From NCBI GenBank assembly GCA_035547895.1, contig DASZTT010000012.1, forward strand, positions 1-27,941: a DNA stretch of 27,941 nt, written 5' to 3'. Below the pieces are notes generated by a model. It was not told where the DNA came from and ran no database searches. It saw nothing but the letters and a program-made list of their open reading frames with translations. This document shows positions 21,056 through 27,941 of the stretch, piece after piece. A program made the translations under genes and the position numbers. The DNA is from 66-474 sp035547895 (lineage in GTDB: Bacteria; Pseudomonadota; Gammaproteobacteria; Xanthomonadales; Rhodanobacteraceae). Each line of letters opens with the position of its first letter. Within the stretch, counting starts at the first letter, position 1.

Positions 21056-21883
21056 ATGAAGGGCGGCAACGCGGGAAAATTGTGGGTGGTCGCGACGCCG
21101 ATCGGCAACCTCGGCGATCTTTCGCCGCGCGCACAGCAGGCGCTGCGCGACGCTAAAGTGATTGCTGCCGAAGACACGCGGCACAGTCGTTCGTTGCTGC
21201 AACACTTCGGCATTGCGACACCGCTGACCGCGTTGCACGAACACAACGAACGCGCGGTGGTGGCGACGCTGATTGCGAAGCTGCAGGCCGGCGAAAACCT
21301 GGCGTTGATTTCGGATGCGGGCACTCCGCTGATCAGCGATCCGGGTTTCCGCCTGGTGCGTGCCGCGCGCGAAGCCGGTCTCGACGTCCTGCCGGTGCCG
21401 GGCGCGTGCGCGGCGATTACGGCGCTCTCGGTCGCCGGCCTGGCCAGCGATCGTTTCGTGTTCGAGGGCTTCCTTCCCGCGAAGGCTGCGGCGCGGCGCG
21501 AACGGTTGCGCGAACTGGCGAACGAGGCACGCACGCTGGTGATCTACGAGTCGTCGCATCGGATCGTCGAATGCTGCGCGGATCTGTGCGACGTCTTCGG
21601 CCCGGATCGCGAGGCGCGGCTGCTGCGCGAATTGACGAAACTGCACGAAACCTGCATCGGCATGACACTGGGCGACATCGCCGCGCGGGTCGCGGACGAC
21701 CCGGAGCAACGCCTCGGCGAATGCGTGCTGGTGGTCGCGGGGCGCGGTGAAGAAGCCGACGCGAAACTCGCGGAAGGCCGCCGCGTGTATGCGTTGCTGC
21801 GCGCGGAACTTGCACCCGCGCAAGCGGCGAAGCTTGCCGCCGCGATCAGCGGTGCGGCGCGCAAGGATTTGTACGGAGGCTGA
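21056..21883 (+). CDS. rsmI: 16S rRNA 2'-O-ribose C1402 methyltransferase
   Basis: A 275-residue tetrapyrrole-methylase-fold enzyme that methylates the ribose of C1402 in 16S rRNA, using SAM. Signature blocks are GKLWVVATPIGNLGDLSPRA at the N-terminus, AAEDTRHSRSLLQHFGI, LISDAGTPLISDPGFRLV, the SAM-binding VPGACAAITALSVAGL, FVFEGFLPAK and YESSHRIVECC. Length is close to E. coli RsmI (286). The ATG at 21056 is chosen because conserved sequence begins there; the frame opens at 20960, inside lpoA's start. Divergent from lpoA, as in E. coli. RsmH, encoded at 23347, methylates the same nucleotide's base. Confidence 0.96.
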   Translation: MKGGNAGKLWVVATPIGNLGDLSPRAQQALRDAKVIAAEDTRHSRSLLQHFGIATPLTALHEHNERAVVATLIAKLQAGENLALISDAGTPLISDPGFRLVRAAREAGLDVLPVPGACAAITALSVAGLASDRFVFEGFLPAKAAARRERLRELANEARTLVIYESSHRIVECCADLCDVFGPDREARLLRELTKLHETCIGMTLGDIAARVADDPEQRLGECVLVVAGRGEEADAKLAEGRRVYALLRAELAPAQAAKLAAAISGAARKDLYGG

Positions 21884-21889
21884 TAGAAT
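21884..21889 (+). promoter_or_regulatory. Possible -10 box for rnpB
   Basis: TAGAAT follows directly on the rsmI stop codon (21881-21883) and ends 5 nt before the predicted 5' end of the RNase P RNA, the right distance for a -10 element. A good -35 is not evident. Confidence 0.45.
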
Positions 21890-21894
21890 CGCTG

Positions 21895-22258
21895 GTGGAG
21901 TCGGCCGGACAGTCGCGTCGTTCGTTCGCGAACGCCGAGGAAAGTCCGGGCTTCAAAGGGCAAGGTGCCAGGTAACGCCTGGGCGGCGCGAGCCGACGGA
22001 AAGTGCAACAGAGAGCAGACCGCCGATGGCCCCGCAAGGGGATCAGGCAAGGGTGAAACGGTGCGGCAAGAGCGCACCGCGAGTCTGGCAACAGACCGGC
22101 ACGGCAAACCCCACCCGAAGCAAGACCAAATAGGGGAACGATGGCGTGGCCCGCGCCGTTCCCGGGTTGGTTGCTTGAGCCCGTCGGTGACGGCGGGCCG
22201 AGAGGAATGACTGTCACGCCGCAAGGCGCACAGGACCCGGCTTACAGGCCGACTCCAC
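21895..22258 (+). ncRNA. rnpB: RNase P RNA, bacterial class A
   Basis: The catalytic RNA that removes 5' leaders from tRNA precursors. The ends pair perfectly as helix P1: GTGGAGTCGGCC (21895-21906) with GGCCGACTCCAC (22247-22258). Conserved class A segments appear in order: GAGGAAAGTCCGGGCT, ACAGAGAGCAGACCGCC, GGGTGAAACGGTGCGG with AAGAGCGCACCG, AGAGGAATGACTGTCACG, and CACAGGACCCGGCTTACA near the 3' end. About 364 nt long, typical for gammaproteobacteria. It lies 11 nt after rsmI. Confidence 0.97.
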
Positions 22259-22265
22259 TTTTTTT
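22247..22265 (+). terminator. Intrinsic terminator of rnpB
   Basis: The 3' strand of helix P1 is followed at once by seven T residues (22259-22265), so P1 or its 3' half serves as the terminator stem. This is the only clear T-run terminator in the window. Confidence 0.75.
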
Positions 22266-22715
22266 GCGTTCATCCATGAACGCGGTGCCATGTTGCGACA
22301 ACACGCAACGAAGAGACTTGTCCCCGGGAATCCCCGCGGCCACGCGTGGCCTTGTTTTCGCGAAAGCTTTGCGCGCGTCCTTGCTCGCCCTTTCGTCGTG
22401 ATGCTGCGCAGGAGCGTGTGGACCTGCCTGCCATCAGCCCTGTTTCGGCCAGCCATGGCCTGGTTTTCACAAACCGGGGTCGATCGTGCGTGCTGCTTTT
22501 TTTGAAAATCGTGCCCTCGCAGCATTCCAGCTTTGAAACTGACTTGCGACTGAACTTGGCCAGTGGCCAAGCGCGTCCGAGGGCGAGTTTTCGTCCTGAA
22601 GAACCCATTTGCCGTCGAGCGAAATCTTTTGGATTCAAAGACCTTGCGTTCACAGCTCATGGAGCACCTGAAATTTTGTCAGAAATTCTCCTTTCCCTTT
22701 GATCTAAAAGCGAAA
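22266..22715. repeat. Gene-free stretch with repeated GGCCA-TGGCC palindromes
   Basis: About 450 nt between rnpB and the mraZ promoter with no gene I can support. It holds GCGTTCAT/ATGAACGC (22266-22283), GTTGCG (22292-22297) with 22304-22309, and three palindromes of the form GGCCA-N-TGGCC: 22338-22351 (N4), 22447-22460 (N4) and 22558-22568 (N1; extended to 17 bp at 22555-22571). The first two are each followed by GTTTTC, and a further GTTTTC stands 20 nt beyond the third. TTTCGCGAAA (22356-22365) and AAAGCTTT (22363-22370) overlap. Minus-strand frames of 127 and 148 codons cross the stretch but look non-coding. Towards the promoter it becomes AT-rich. Confidence 0.6.
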
Positions 22716-22719
22716 TTTG

Positions 22720-22748
22720 TTGACAGTCTCACCTCCTGCGACTAAGGT
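22720..22748 (+). promoter_or_regulatory. Strong sigma70 promoter of the dcw cluster (PmraZ)
   Basis: A perfect -35 TTGACA (22720-22725), a 17-nt spacer and -10 TAAGGT (22743-22748). An AT-rich stretch upstream (AAAAGCGAAATTT) could act as an UP element. Transcription would start near 22755, giving an mraZ leader of about 38 nt. Confidence 0.8.
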
Positions 22749-22782
22749 GGGCACCTGTGTAGTTTTGTGGGAAAAGGTGGGA
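22747..22782 (+). promoter_or_regulatory. MraZ operator: GTGGGN boxes at 10-bp spacing
   Basis: GTGGGC (22747-22752), GTGGGA (22767-22772) and GTGGGA (22777-22782) lie on a 10-bp grid. The empty grid position (22757-22762) holds GTGTAG, a degenerate box. MraZ of E. coli is known to bind TGGGN repeats separated by 5 nt and to repress its own operon. The first box overlaps the -10, the others lie in the start region, fitting repression. Confidence 0.8.
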
Positions 22783-22792
22783 ATCCAGTCGC

Positions 22793-23239
22793 ATGTTCCA
22801 GGGCGAAACCGCCATCAGCGTGGACGACAAGGGCCGGTTGGCAATTCCCACTGCCTACCGCGACCCGATCGCGCGCGTCTGCAATGGCCGGCTGGTCATC
22901 ACCTACAACCCCTTCGAGCAGGGCTGCCTGTGGGTGTTTCCCCAGCCCGACTGGGAGCGGGTGCGCGACCAGGTGAATGCGTTGCCGAACGTCAAACGCG
23001 TGCACCGCGACCTGCAATTGAAACTGGTCGGTGCGGCCACGCTGGTGGAACTGGACGGCGCGGCACGCGTGCTGCTGCCGGCCAGCCAGCGTGCCGCTTC
23101 CGGCATCGAAAAGAAAGCGGTGCTGCTGGGCATGGGCAACAAGTTCGAGTTGTGGAGTGAGCAGGCTCACCTCGCCAAGATCCACCAGACGATCGGCGAA
23201 GAGGAAGTCAGCGAGGAAATGGCGGGACTGAGGTTGTGA
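22793..23239 (+). CDS. mraZ: Transcriptional regulator MraZ
   Basis: A 148-residue MraZ, first gene of the dcw cluster and repressor of its own promoter. It has two AbrB-like halves: residues 1-55 (MFQGETAISVDDKGRLAIPTAYRD) and 75-135 (LVGAATLVELDGAARVLLPASQR), each with the family's D-x-(K/A)-x-R-(L/V)-x-(I/L)-P signature, followed by LLGMGNKFELWSEQAH. In the family these assemble into a ring that reads TGGGN repeats, and matching boxes lie directly upstream. The ATG at 22793 agrees with the usual N-terminus. Length is normal (E. coli 152). Confidence 0.97.
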   Translation: MFQGETAISVDDKGRLAIPTAYRDPIARVCNGRLVITYNPFEQGCLWVFPQPDWERVRDQVNALPNVKRVHRDLQLKLVGAATLVELDGAARVLLPASQRAASGIEKKAVLLGMGNKFELWSEQAHLAKIHQTIGEEEVSEEMAGLRL

Positions 23240-23346
23240 CACACGCATTCGGCAAACGGCGGTCGTCGCCGGGCCGGATGATGCGGACAGGACGCGGGCG
23301 GCGCACGCGGCGTGCGCGGATACGGCAGATGGACGGGACGCGGGCG

Positions 23347-24288
23347 ATGACGGGCAGCCACGGGCTCATGCACATCCCGGTGATGCGGGACGCCGTGCTG
23401 GCGGGGCTCGCGCTGCGGCCGGCCGGCCGCTATCTCGACGGCACCTTCGGGCGCGGTGGCCATGCCCGCGCGATTCTCGAACGCCTGGGTGCCGATGGGC
23501 GCCTGCTGCTGATGGATCGCGATCCGGAAGCGATCGCACATGCGCGCCGCGAGTTCGCCGGCGATGCGCGCGTCGCGATCCGTCACGCGAATTTTTCGGA
23601 GATGGCGGAGTGGGACGAGGCGCGCGCCGGGCTGGATGGCGTCCTGCTCGATCTCGGCGTGTCGTCACCGCAACTCGATGACGCCGCGCGCGGATTTTCC
23701 TTCCAGTCGGATGCGCCGCTGGACATGCGCATGGATCCGACCGTGGGCGAAAGCGCCGCGGACTTCCTCGCGCATGCCGACGAACGCGACCTCGCCGACG
23801 TGCTGTTTCGTTACGGCGAGGAGCGCATGAGCCGGCGCATCGCCCGCGCCATCGTCGCGCGGCGTGCCGAATCACCGATCCGCACCACGCGCGAACTGGC
23901 CGAACTGGTCGAGCGCACGCTGGGCCGGCGCGAACGCAACAAGCATCCTGCGACGCGCACGTTCCAGGCCCTGCGCCTGCAGGTGAACGACGAACTGGGT
24001 TCGCTGGAACGCGCGCTTCCAGCTGCGGTCGAAGTGCTGGAACCGGGCGGGCGTCTCGCGGTGATCAGCTTCCACTCGCTCGAAGACCGGATTGTCAAGC
24101 AGTTCGTGCGTGGTCCGCAGCCGGTTGCCGTGCGCCGCGGCCTGCCGCAACCCGCGGCGGCGTCCGCGCCGCTTCGCGCGGTCGGACGCGCGCAAAAGCC
24201 CGACGCCGTGGAAATCGCACGCAATCCGCGCGCGCGCTCGGCGGTGCTGCGCATCGCCGAGAAAGTCGCGTCGGGGCGCACGCCATGA
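23347..24288 (+). CDS. rsmH: 16S rRNA m4C1402 methyltransferase
   Basis: A 313-residue SAM-dependent enzyme (also MraW) that methylates N4 of C1402 in 16S rRNA. Motifs: SAM-binding YLDGTFGRGGHARAIL, LLMDRDPEAI, GVLLDLGVSSPQLDDAARGFSF, PLDMRMDP, HPATRTFQALRLQVNDEL, and GGRLAVISFHSLEDRIVKQFV. The start is uncertain: in-frame ATGs stand at 23278, 23281, 23329, 23347 and 23368. I chose 23347 (MTGSHGLMHIPVM), which gives exactly the E. coli length as I recall it and begins just before the conserved H-x-PVM. No start has a strong ribosome-binding site. The 107 nt after mraZ hold nothing else. It overlaps ftsL by 4 nt. Confidence 0.94.
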   Translation: MTGSHGLMHIPVMRDAVLAGLALRPAGRYLDGTFGRGGHARAILERLGADGRLLLMDRDPEAIAHARREFAGDARVAIRHANFSEMAEWDEARAGLDGVLLDLGVSSPQLDDAARGFSFQSDAPLDMRMDPTVGESAADFLAHADERDLADVLFRYGEERMSRRIARAIVARRAESPIRTTRELAELVERTLGRRERNKHPATRTFQALRLQVNDELGSLERALPAAVEVLEPGGRLAVISFHSLEDRIVKQFVRGPQPVAVRRGLPQPAAASAPLRAVGRAQKPDAVEIARNPRARSAVLRIAEKVASGRTP

Positions 24289-24557
24289 AAGTGATCGGCA
24301 TGCTCGCGGTGGGCATCTTGTTGCTGGCGGTGATTGCCAGCGGCATCGCCGTGGTGTGGGCGCGGCACCAGGACCGCGTCGCCTTCGTCGACCTGTCCAA
24401 ATTGCAGAACCAGCGCGACGCCCTGAACGTCGAGTTCGGCCGGCTGGAGCTCGAGCAGGCGACGTGGGCCAGTCCTTCGCGCATCGAATCGATCGCGCGC
24501 GGGCAGCTCGGCATGATCAGCCCGCCTGCTTCCAGCGTGGAGATGATCCACGAATGA
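24285..24557 (+). CDS. ftsL: Cell division protein FtsL
   Basis: A 90-residue bitopic membrane protein of the divisome. One transmembrane helix (about residues 4-26, IGMLAVGILLLAVIASGIAVVWA) is followed by a periplasmic coiled coil (about 30-72: RVAFVDLSKLQNQRDALNVEFGRLELEQATW) that pairs with FtsB and FtsQ, and a short tail (RIESIARGQLGM, typical of FtsL). It has almost no cytoplasmic tail, compared with about 35 residues in E. coli FtsL. ATG overlaps the rsmH stop and the stop overlaps the ftsI start, both as ATGA. Confidence 0.94.
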   Translation: MKVIGMLAVGILLLAVIASGIAVVWARHQDRVAFVDLSKLQNQRDALNVEFGRLELEQATWASPSRIESIARGQLGMISPPASSVEMIHE

Positions 24558-26368
24558 AGCCGCAGAGGCCGCCGGAGAACTTCTCGCGCCCGCCGCGCAG
24601 GCAGCGCCCGGATACGCGCAAGCGCCTGGTGCTGGTGGTGGCTGTGCTGTCCGTCGCCGCGCTGTGCCTGGTCGCGCGCGCGATCGACCTGCAAGTCGTG
24701 CACCAGGCCTTCCTGCAGCAGCAGGGCGATGCGCGCTTCCTGCGGGATGTCCCCATTCCCGTGTCGCGCGGCACGATCTATGACCGCAACGGCGTGCCGC
24801 TGGCGGTGTCCACCCCGATGCTTTCCCTGTGGGCCAATCCGGATGAATTGTTGCAGCATGCCGACCGCATTCCCGAATTGGCCAGGGCGCTCGGCGTCGA
24901 TGCCGTCGACCTGACGCGCAAATTGCAGACGAAGAACGGCCGCGAGTTCGTGTATCTGCGGCGCCTGATGCCTCCGGAGGCCGCCAAGGCGATCCTCGCG
25001 CTGGACATTCCGGGTGTGAATGCGCAGCGCGAGTACAAACGCTACTACCCCGAAGGCGCCACCCTGGCGCACGTGCTCGGTTTCACCAACATCGATGATC
25101 ACGGGCAGGAAGGGCTAGAACTCGCCTACGACGGCTGGCTGGCAGGGAAGCCCGGCGAGAAGCGCGTGATCCGCGACCGCCTCGGCCACGTGGTCGAGAA
25201 CGTTGAGCAGATCCGTGCGCCGGTGCCGGGCCACGACCTCACGCTCAGCATCGACAGCCGCATCCAGTATCTCGCCTACCAAGCGCTCACGGACGCGGTG
25301 GTGAAGCGCCACGCCGCCTCGGGATCGATGGTGATCCTCGATCCGCGCAACGGCGAAATCCTGGCGATGGTCAATGTGCCGTCGTACAACCCCAACGATC
25401 TCGACAGCAGCAATTCGGCACAACGCCGCAACCGCGCCGTCACCGACGTGACCGAACCCGGCTCGACCATGAAGCCGTTCACCATCACCACGGCGCTGGA
25501 ATCGGGCAAGTGGACGCCGACCACCCCGATCAACACCAGCCCCGGCACGTTCACGATCGATGGCCATCTGATCCGCGACGACAACAACAACGGCCTGATC
25601 GATGTCAGCCGCGTGATCACCGTTTCCAGCAACGTCGGCGCGTCGAAGATCTCGTTGACACTGACGCCGCAACAGATGGCCGGCGTGCTGCACCAGTTCG
25701 GCTTCGGGACGAGCACCGGCAGCGGTTTTCCCGGCGAAGTGGGCGGCTATATCCCGCCGCCGCGCAGCTGGGGTGACTTCGTCAAGGCCACGATTTCTTT
25801 CGGCTATGGCCTCAACGTCACCGCGTTGCAATTGGCGCAGGCCTACGCGGCCATCGCGGACGGCGGTGTCAAGCACACGCCCACGTTCGTCAAGGGCGAC
25901 GACAACCCCGGCGTGCGCGTGGAACCGGAGAACATTTCCGCCGAAGTCATGGCCATGCTGCGGACCGTGGTGGGCGCGCCGCCGGCCACAGCCCCGCAAG
26001 CCGCGATCCCCGACTACACGGTCGCGGGCAAGACCGGCACCGCGCACCTTGCGATCGCGGGCGGCTATTCGCGCAACCGCTACGCCGCGTTGTTCTGCGG
26101 CATCGTGCCGGCCAGCGATCCGCGCCTGGTCGGCGTGGTGATCGTGCGCGATGCGGGCGGACAGGGTGGCGAGTATTTCGGCGGCATGGTCTCGGCGCCG
26201 GTATTCCGGGACGTGATGACGGGCGCACTGCGCCTGCTGGACATTCCTCCCGACAACGTGCAGCAGTGGTACGCCGGCGGCCCGGTGACGCCCGCGCCGG
26301 TGCCGCCTCCCGCACAACCCGCGGCTGCTGTTGCCGCGGCGCGTCCCGCGCGGGGAGGCACCCCGTGA
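24554..26368 (+). CDS. ftsI: Septal peptidoglycan transpeptidase PBP3 (FtsI)
   Basis: A 604-residue class B penicillin-binding protein that cross-links septal peptidoglycan. A cytoplasmic basic tail (residues 1-24) is followed by one transmembrane helix (about 25-42, LVLVVAVLSVAALCLVAR), a pedestal domain (RGTIYDRNGVPLAVS) and the transpeptidase domain. The active-site triads are S304-T-M-K307, S358-S-N360 and K493-T-G495. The C-terminal 35 residues are Pro/Ala-rich, an extension past the catalytic domain. ATG 24554 overlaps the ftsL stop; the frame is open from 24092 across rsmH, which is not used. Target of beta-lactams in other bacteria. Confidence 0.97.
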   Translation: MKPQRPPENFSRPPRRQRPDTRKRLVLVVAVLSVAALCLVARAIDLQVVHQAFLQQQGDARFLRDVPIPVSRGTIYDRNGVPLAVSTPMLSLWANPDELLQHADRIPELARALGVDAVDLTRKLQTKNGREFVYLRRLMPPEAAKAILALDIPGVNAQREYKRYYPEGATLAHVLGFTNIDDHGQEGLELAYDGWLAGKPGEKRVIRDRLGHVVENVEQIRAPVPGHDLTLSIDSRIQYLAYQALTDAVVKRHAASGSMVILDPRNGEILAMVNVPSYNPNDLDSSNSAQRRNRAVTDVTEPGSTMKPFTITTALESGKWTPTTPINTSPGTFTIDGHLIRDDNNNGLIDVSRVITVSSNVGASKISLTLTPQQMAGVLHQFGFGTSTGSGFPGEVGGYIPPPRSWGDFVKATISFGYGLNVTALQLAQAYAAIADGGVKHTPTFVKGDDNPGVRVEPENISAEVMAMLRTVVGAPPATAPQAAIPDYTVAGKTGTAHLAIAGGYSRNRYAALFCGIVPASDPRLVGVVIVRDAGGQGGEYFGGMVSAPVFRDVMTGALRLLDIPPDNVQQWYAGGPVTPAPVPPPAQPAAAVAAARPARGGTP

Positions 26369-27831
26369 GCACGATGCGGCTTGATGAATTGCTGCGCGGC
26401 ATCGCGTCGCCGCCCCACGGCGACATCAGGGTGTCCGGCCTGACCCAGGATTCGCATGCCGTTCGCGCGGGTGACGCGTTCGTGGCGCTGGCGGGCGCGA
26501 AGCATCACGGGATCGAGTTTGCGGACGCGGCGGTGGCGCAAGGTGCAGTGGCGGTTCTTGCCGAAAATCCGGGTCCCGAGCCCGGCGTTTCCAGTTCCGT
26601 CGTCTGGATCGACCACCTGCGCTTGCACCTCGGCGGGATCGCCGCGCGATTTTTCAATGATCCCTCGTCGACGATGACGGTCGTCGGCGTCACTGGCACA
26701 AGTGGCAAGACGTCGACGGTGCAGTTGCTGGCGCAGGCGTTCACGTGGCTCGGCAAGCGCGCCGCGACCATCGGCACGCTGGGCGCGGGCCTGCACGGCG
26801 CGCTGCGCGCGGGCGAACGCACCACGCCCGACGTGATCCGCGTGCACGGCCTCATGGCCGAATTCCGCGACGCCGGCGCGACCCACGTCGCGATGGAAGT
26901 GTCTTCGCACGCGCTCGACCAGCATCGCGTCGACGGCATCCGCTACGACGTCGCGGTGTTCACCAACCTCACGCGCGATCACCTCGACTACCACGGAACG
27001 ATGGCGGCCTACGGCGCCGCCAAGGCCAAGTTGTTCGCGTGGCCTCGCCTGCGCGCTGCCGTGATCAACGTCGACGACGCGTTCGGGCGTGAACTCGCGA
27101 CGCGGATTCCGGCGGGCGTGCAGGTCATCCGTTGCGGCATCGAAAGTGCGGATGCCGATGTGCGGGCGAGCGATGTCCACACGCATTCGGATGGCATCGA
27201 CTTCCACCTCGCGACGTCGTGGGGCGAGGCGGCCGTGCACAGCGCCCTGCTCGGCCGCTTCAACGTCGCCAACCTGTTGGCGGTGGCCGGCGTGCTGGGT
27301 GCGCTGGACGTGCCTTTCGCGCAGATCCATGCCGCGTTGCAGGCGCTGCAGCCGATCAGCGGCCGCATGAACCGGCTCGGCGGCGGCACGCTGCCGCTGG
27401 TGGTGGTCGATTACTCGCACAAGCCGGATGCGCTGGAACAGGTGCTGGCCGCGCTGCGCGCGCATTGCGACGGCAGGCTGATTTGCGTGTTCGGCTGCGG
27501 CGGCGAACGCGATGCCGGCAAGCGTCCCATCATGGGTGCGATCGCCGAGCGCATGGCGGACGTCGTCATCGTGACCGACGACAATCCGCGCGGCGAGGAC
27601 GGCGACGAGATCGTCGCGCAGATCGTGGCGGGCATGCGCGCGCCCGAGCGCGCGACGGTCGAACGCGACCGCGCACGCGCGATCGACCTTGCGATCGCGC
27701 AGGCGCGCACCGGCGACGTGGTGCTGATCGCGGGCAAGGGCCACGAGACCTATCAGGAGGTCGATGGCGCCAAGCACCCGTTCGATGACCTGCAGGTGGC
27801 GCGCGCCACCCTGGAGGCGCGGCCGTGCTGA
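26365..27831 (+). CDS. murE: UDP-MurNAc-tripeptide (meso-DAP) ligase
   Basis: A 488-residue Mur ligase adding the third amino acid to the peptidoglycan stem in the cytoplasm. The ATP loop is VTGTSGKTSTVQLL (near residues 110-123), followed by TTPD, AMEVSSHALDQHRVDG and TNLTRDHLDYHG. The C-terminal DNPRGED is the family's meso-diaminopimelate specificity motif (DNPR). The start is GTG at 26365, overlapping the ftsI TGA (GTGA), because GGGGAGG lies 6 nt upstream; the ATG at 26374 would be too far from it. Length compares with E. coli MurE (495). Confidence 0.96.
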   Translation: MSTMRLDELLRGIASPPHGDIRVSGLTQDSHAVRAGDAFVALAGAKHHGIEFADAAVAQGAVAVLAENPGPEPGVSSSVVWIDHLRLHLGGIAARFFNDPSSTMTVVGVTGTSGKTSTVQLLAQAFTWLGKRAATIGTLGAGLHGALRAGERTTPDVIRVHGLMAEFRDAGATHVAMEVSSHALDQHRVDGIRYDVAVFTNLTRDHLDYHGTMAAYGAAKAKLFAWPRLRAAVINVDDAFGRELATRIPAGVQVIRCGIESADADVRASDVHTHSDGIDFHLATSWGEAAVHSALLGRFNVANLLAVAGVLGALDVPFAQIHAALQALQPISGRMNRLGGGTLPLVVVDYSHKPDALEQVLAALRAHCDGRLICVFGCGGERDAGKRPIMGAIAERMADVVIVTDDNPRGEDGDEIVAQIVAGMRAPERATVERDRARAIDLAIAQARTGDVVLIAGKGHETYQEVDGAKHPFDDLQVARATLEARPC

Positions 27832-27941
27832 ACCTGCGCCTCAGGGAAATCGCGGTATGGACGCGCGGCGTGCTGCAGGGCGCGGATGCAGGCGCGTGCG
27901 GCGTGTCCACCGACTCGCGCACCATCAAGGCGGGCGAACTT
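27825..27941 (+). CDS. murF: UDP-MurNAc-pentapeptide synthetase, N-terminal fragment
   Basis: The first 39 codons of murF, cut by the end of the window. It starts with GTG at 27825, with GGAGG 7 nt upstream, and overlaps the end of murE by 7 nt. The translated part (LNLRLREIAVWTRGVLQGAD, then VSTDSRTIKAGEL) matches the MurF N-terminus, in which L-x-G-A-D and T/S-D-(S/T)-R-x-(I/L)-x-x-G-x-L are conserved. MurF adds D-Ala-D-Ala to the stem peptide. Position after murE fits the dcw order. Confidence 0.9.
   Translation, partial: MLNLRLREIAVWTRGVLQGADAGACGVSTDSRTIKAGEL

Noticed and set aside
22214..22660. Minus-strand frames of 148 and 127 codons between rnpB and mraZ
   Set aside because: They run into the rnpB RNA or over the palindromes, have no ribosome-binding site I can see and resemble no family; treated as non-coding.
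24092..24553. Upstream extension of the ftsI frame across rsmH and ftsL
   Set aside because: FtsI begins properly at 24554 with a basic tail and transmembrane helix, in ATGA overlap with ftsL; the extension is an out-of-frame reading of rsmH.
1..27941. CRISPR array, prophage, transposon, tRNA, toxin-antitoxin or a new defence system
   Set aside because: No regularly spaced direct repeats, integrase or transposase motifs, tRNA-like cloverleafs or toxin-antitoxin pairs were seen; nearly all genes are housekeeping and in conserved order.

Overview
This is a GC-rich chromosomal stretch from a gammaproteobacterium, most likely of the order Xanthomonadales (Rhodanobacteraceae or Xanthomonadaceae). 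That is an inference from gene content and order: glyA/nrdR/ribD/ribE/ribBX/ribH/nusB/thiL/pgpA, rsmI divergent from lpoA-yraN-dolP, rnpB, then mraZ-rsmH-ftsL-ftsI-murE-murF. H-NS, HolD/RimI and a meso-DAP-type MurE also fit a gammaproteobacterium. Coding is dense. I see no prophage, transposase, CRISPR array, tRNA or rRNA.

Layout. 1-2880 (minus strand): a short H-NS-like protein, prolyl-tRNA synthetase and a secreted DUF4124 protein. 2978-4734 (plus): phosphatidylserine synthase, a divergent HolD (DNA polymerase III psi) and RimI, packed with overlaps. 4824-6180: a Tat-exported metallo-beta-lactamase-fold protein and a divergent WYL-like miniprotein. 6277-7938 (minus): the translation factor EttA. 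8200-11309 (plus): a DUF817 membrane protein, glyA, a VOC-fold protein with foreign-looking arginine codons, and nrdR. 11483-15753: riboflavin synthesis (ribD, FMN riboswitch, ribE, ribBX, ribH) running into nusB, followed by a GNAT acetyltransferase, thiL and pgpA. 17768-20977 (minus): a UDG-family protein, dolP, yraN and lpoA, with lpoA broken by one in-frame TAG. 21056-22265 (plus): rsmI and the RNase P RNA. 22793-27941 (plus): the start of the division and cell-wall (dcw) cluster behind a strong promoter with MraZ-binding boxes, cut off inside murF.

How the genes work together. The rib genes make FMN precursors. ribE and the genes after it sit behind an FMN riboswitch whose platform can hide the Shine-Dalgarno of a 15-codon leader ORF that overlaps the ribE start. 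The dcw genes make and control septal peptidoglycan, and the lpoA/dolP block supplies outer-membrane lipoproteins for the same envelope. nusB, holD, proS, rimI, ettA, rsmI, rsmH and rnpB are translation, transcription and replication housekeeping.

I did not find a new multi-gene system. The best leads are: the amber codon in lpoA; a hairpin-rich repeat inserted in frame into ribD; a RibB fused to a zinc-less GTP cyclohydrolase II-like domain; the leader-ORF arrangement of the FMN riboswitch; and a HolD that is easy to miss. All coordinates and motifs were read by eye. Comparisons with E. coli proteins are from memory, not from a search.
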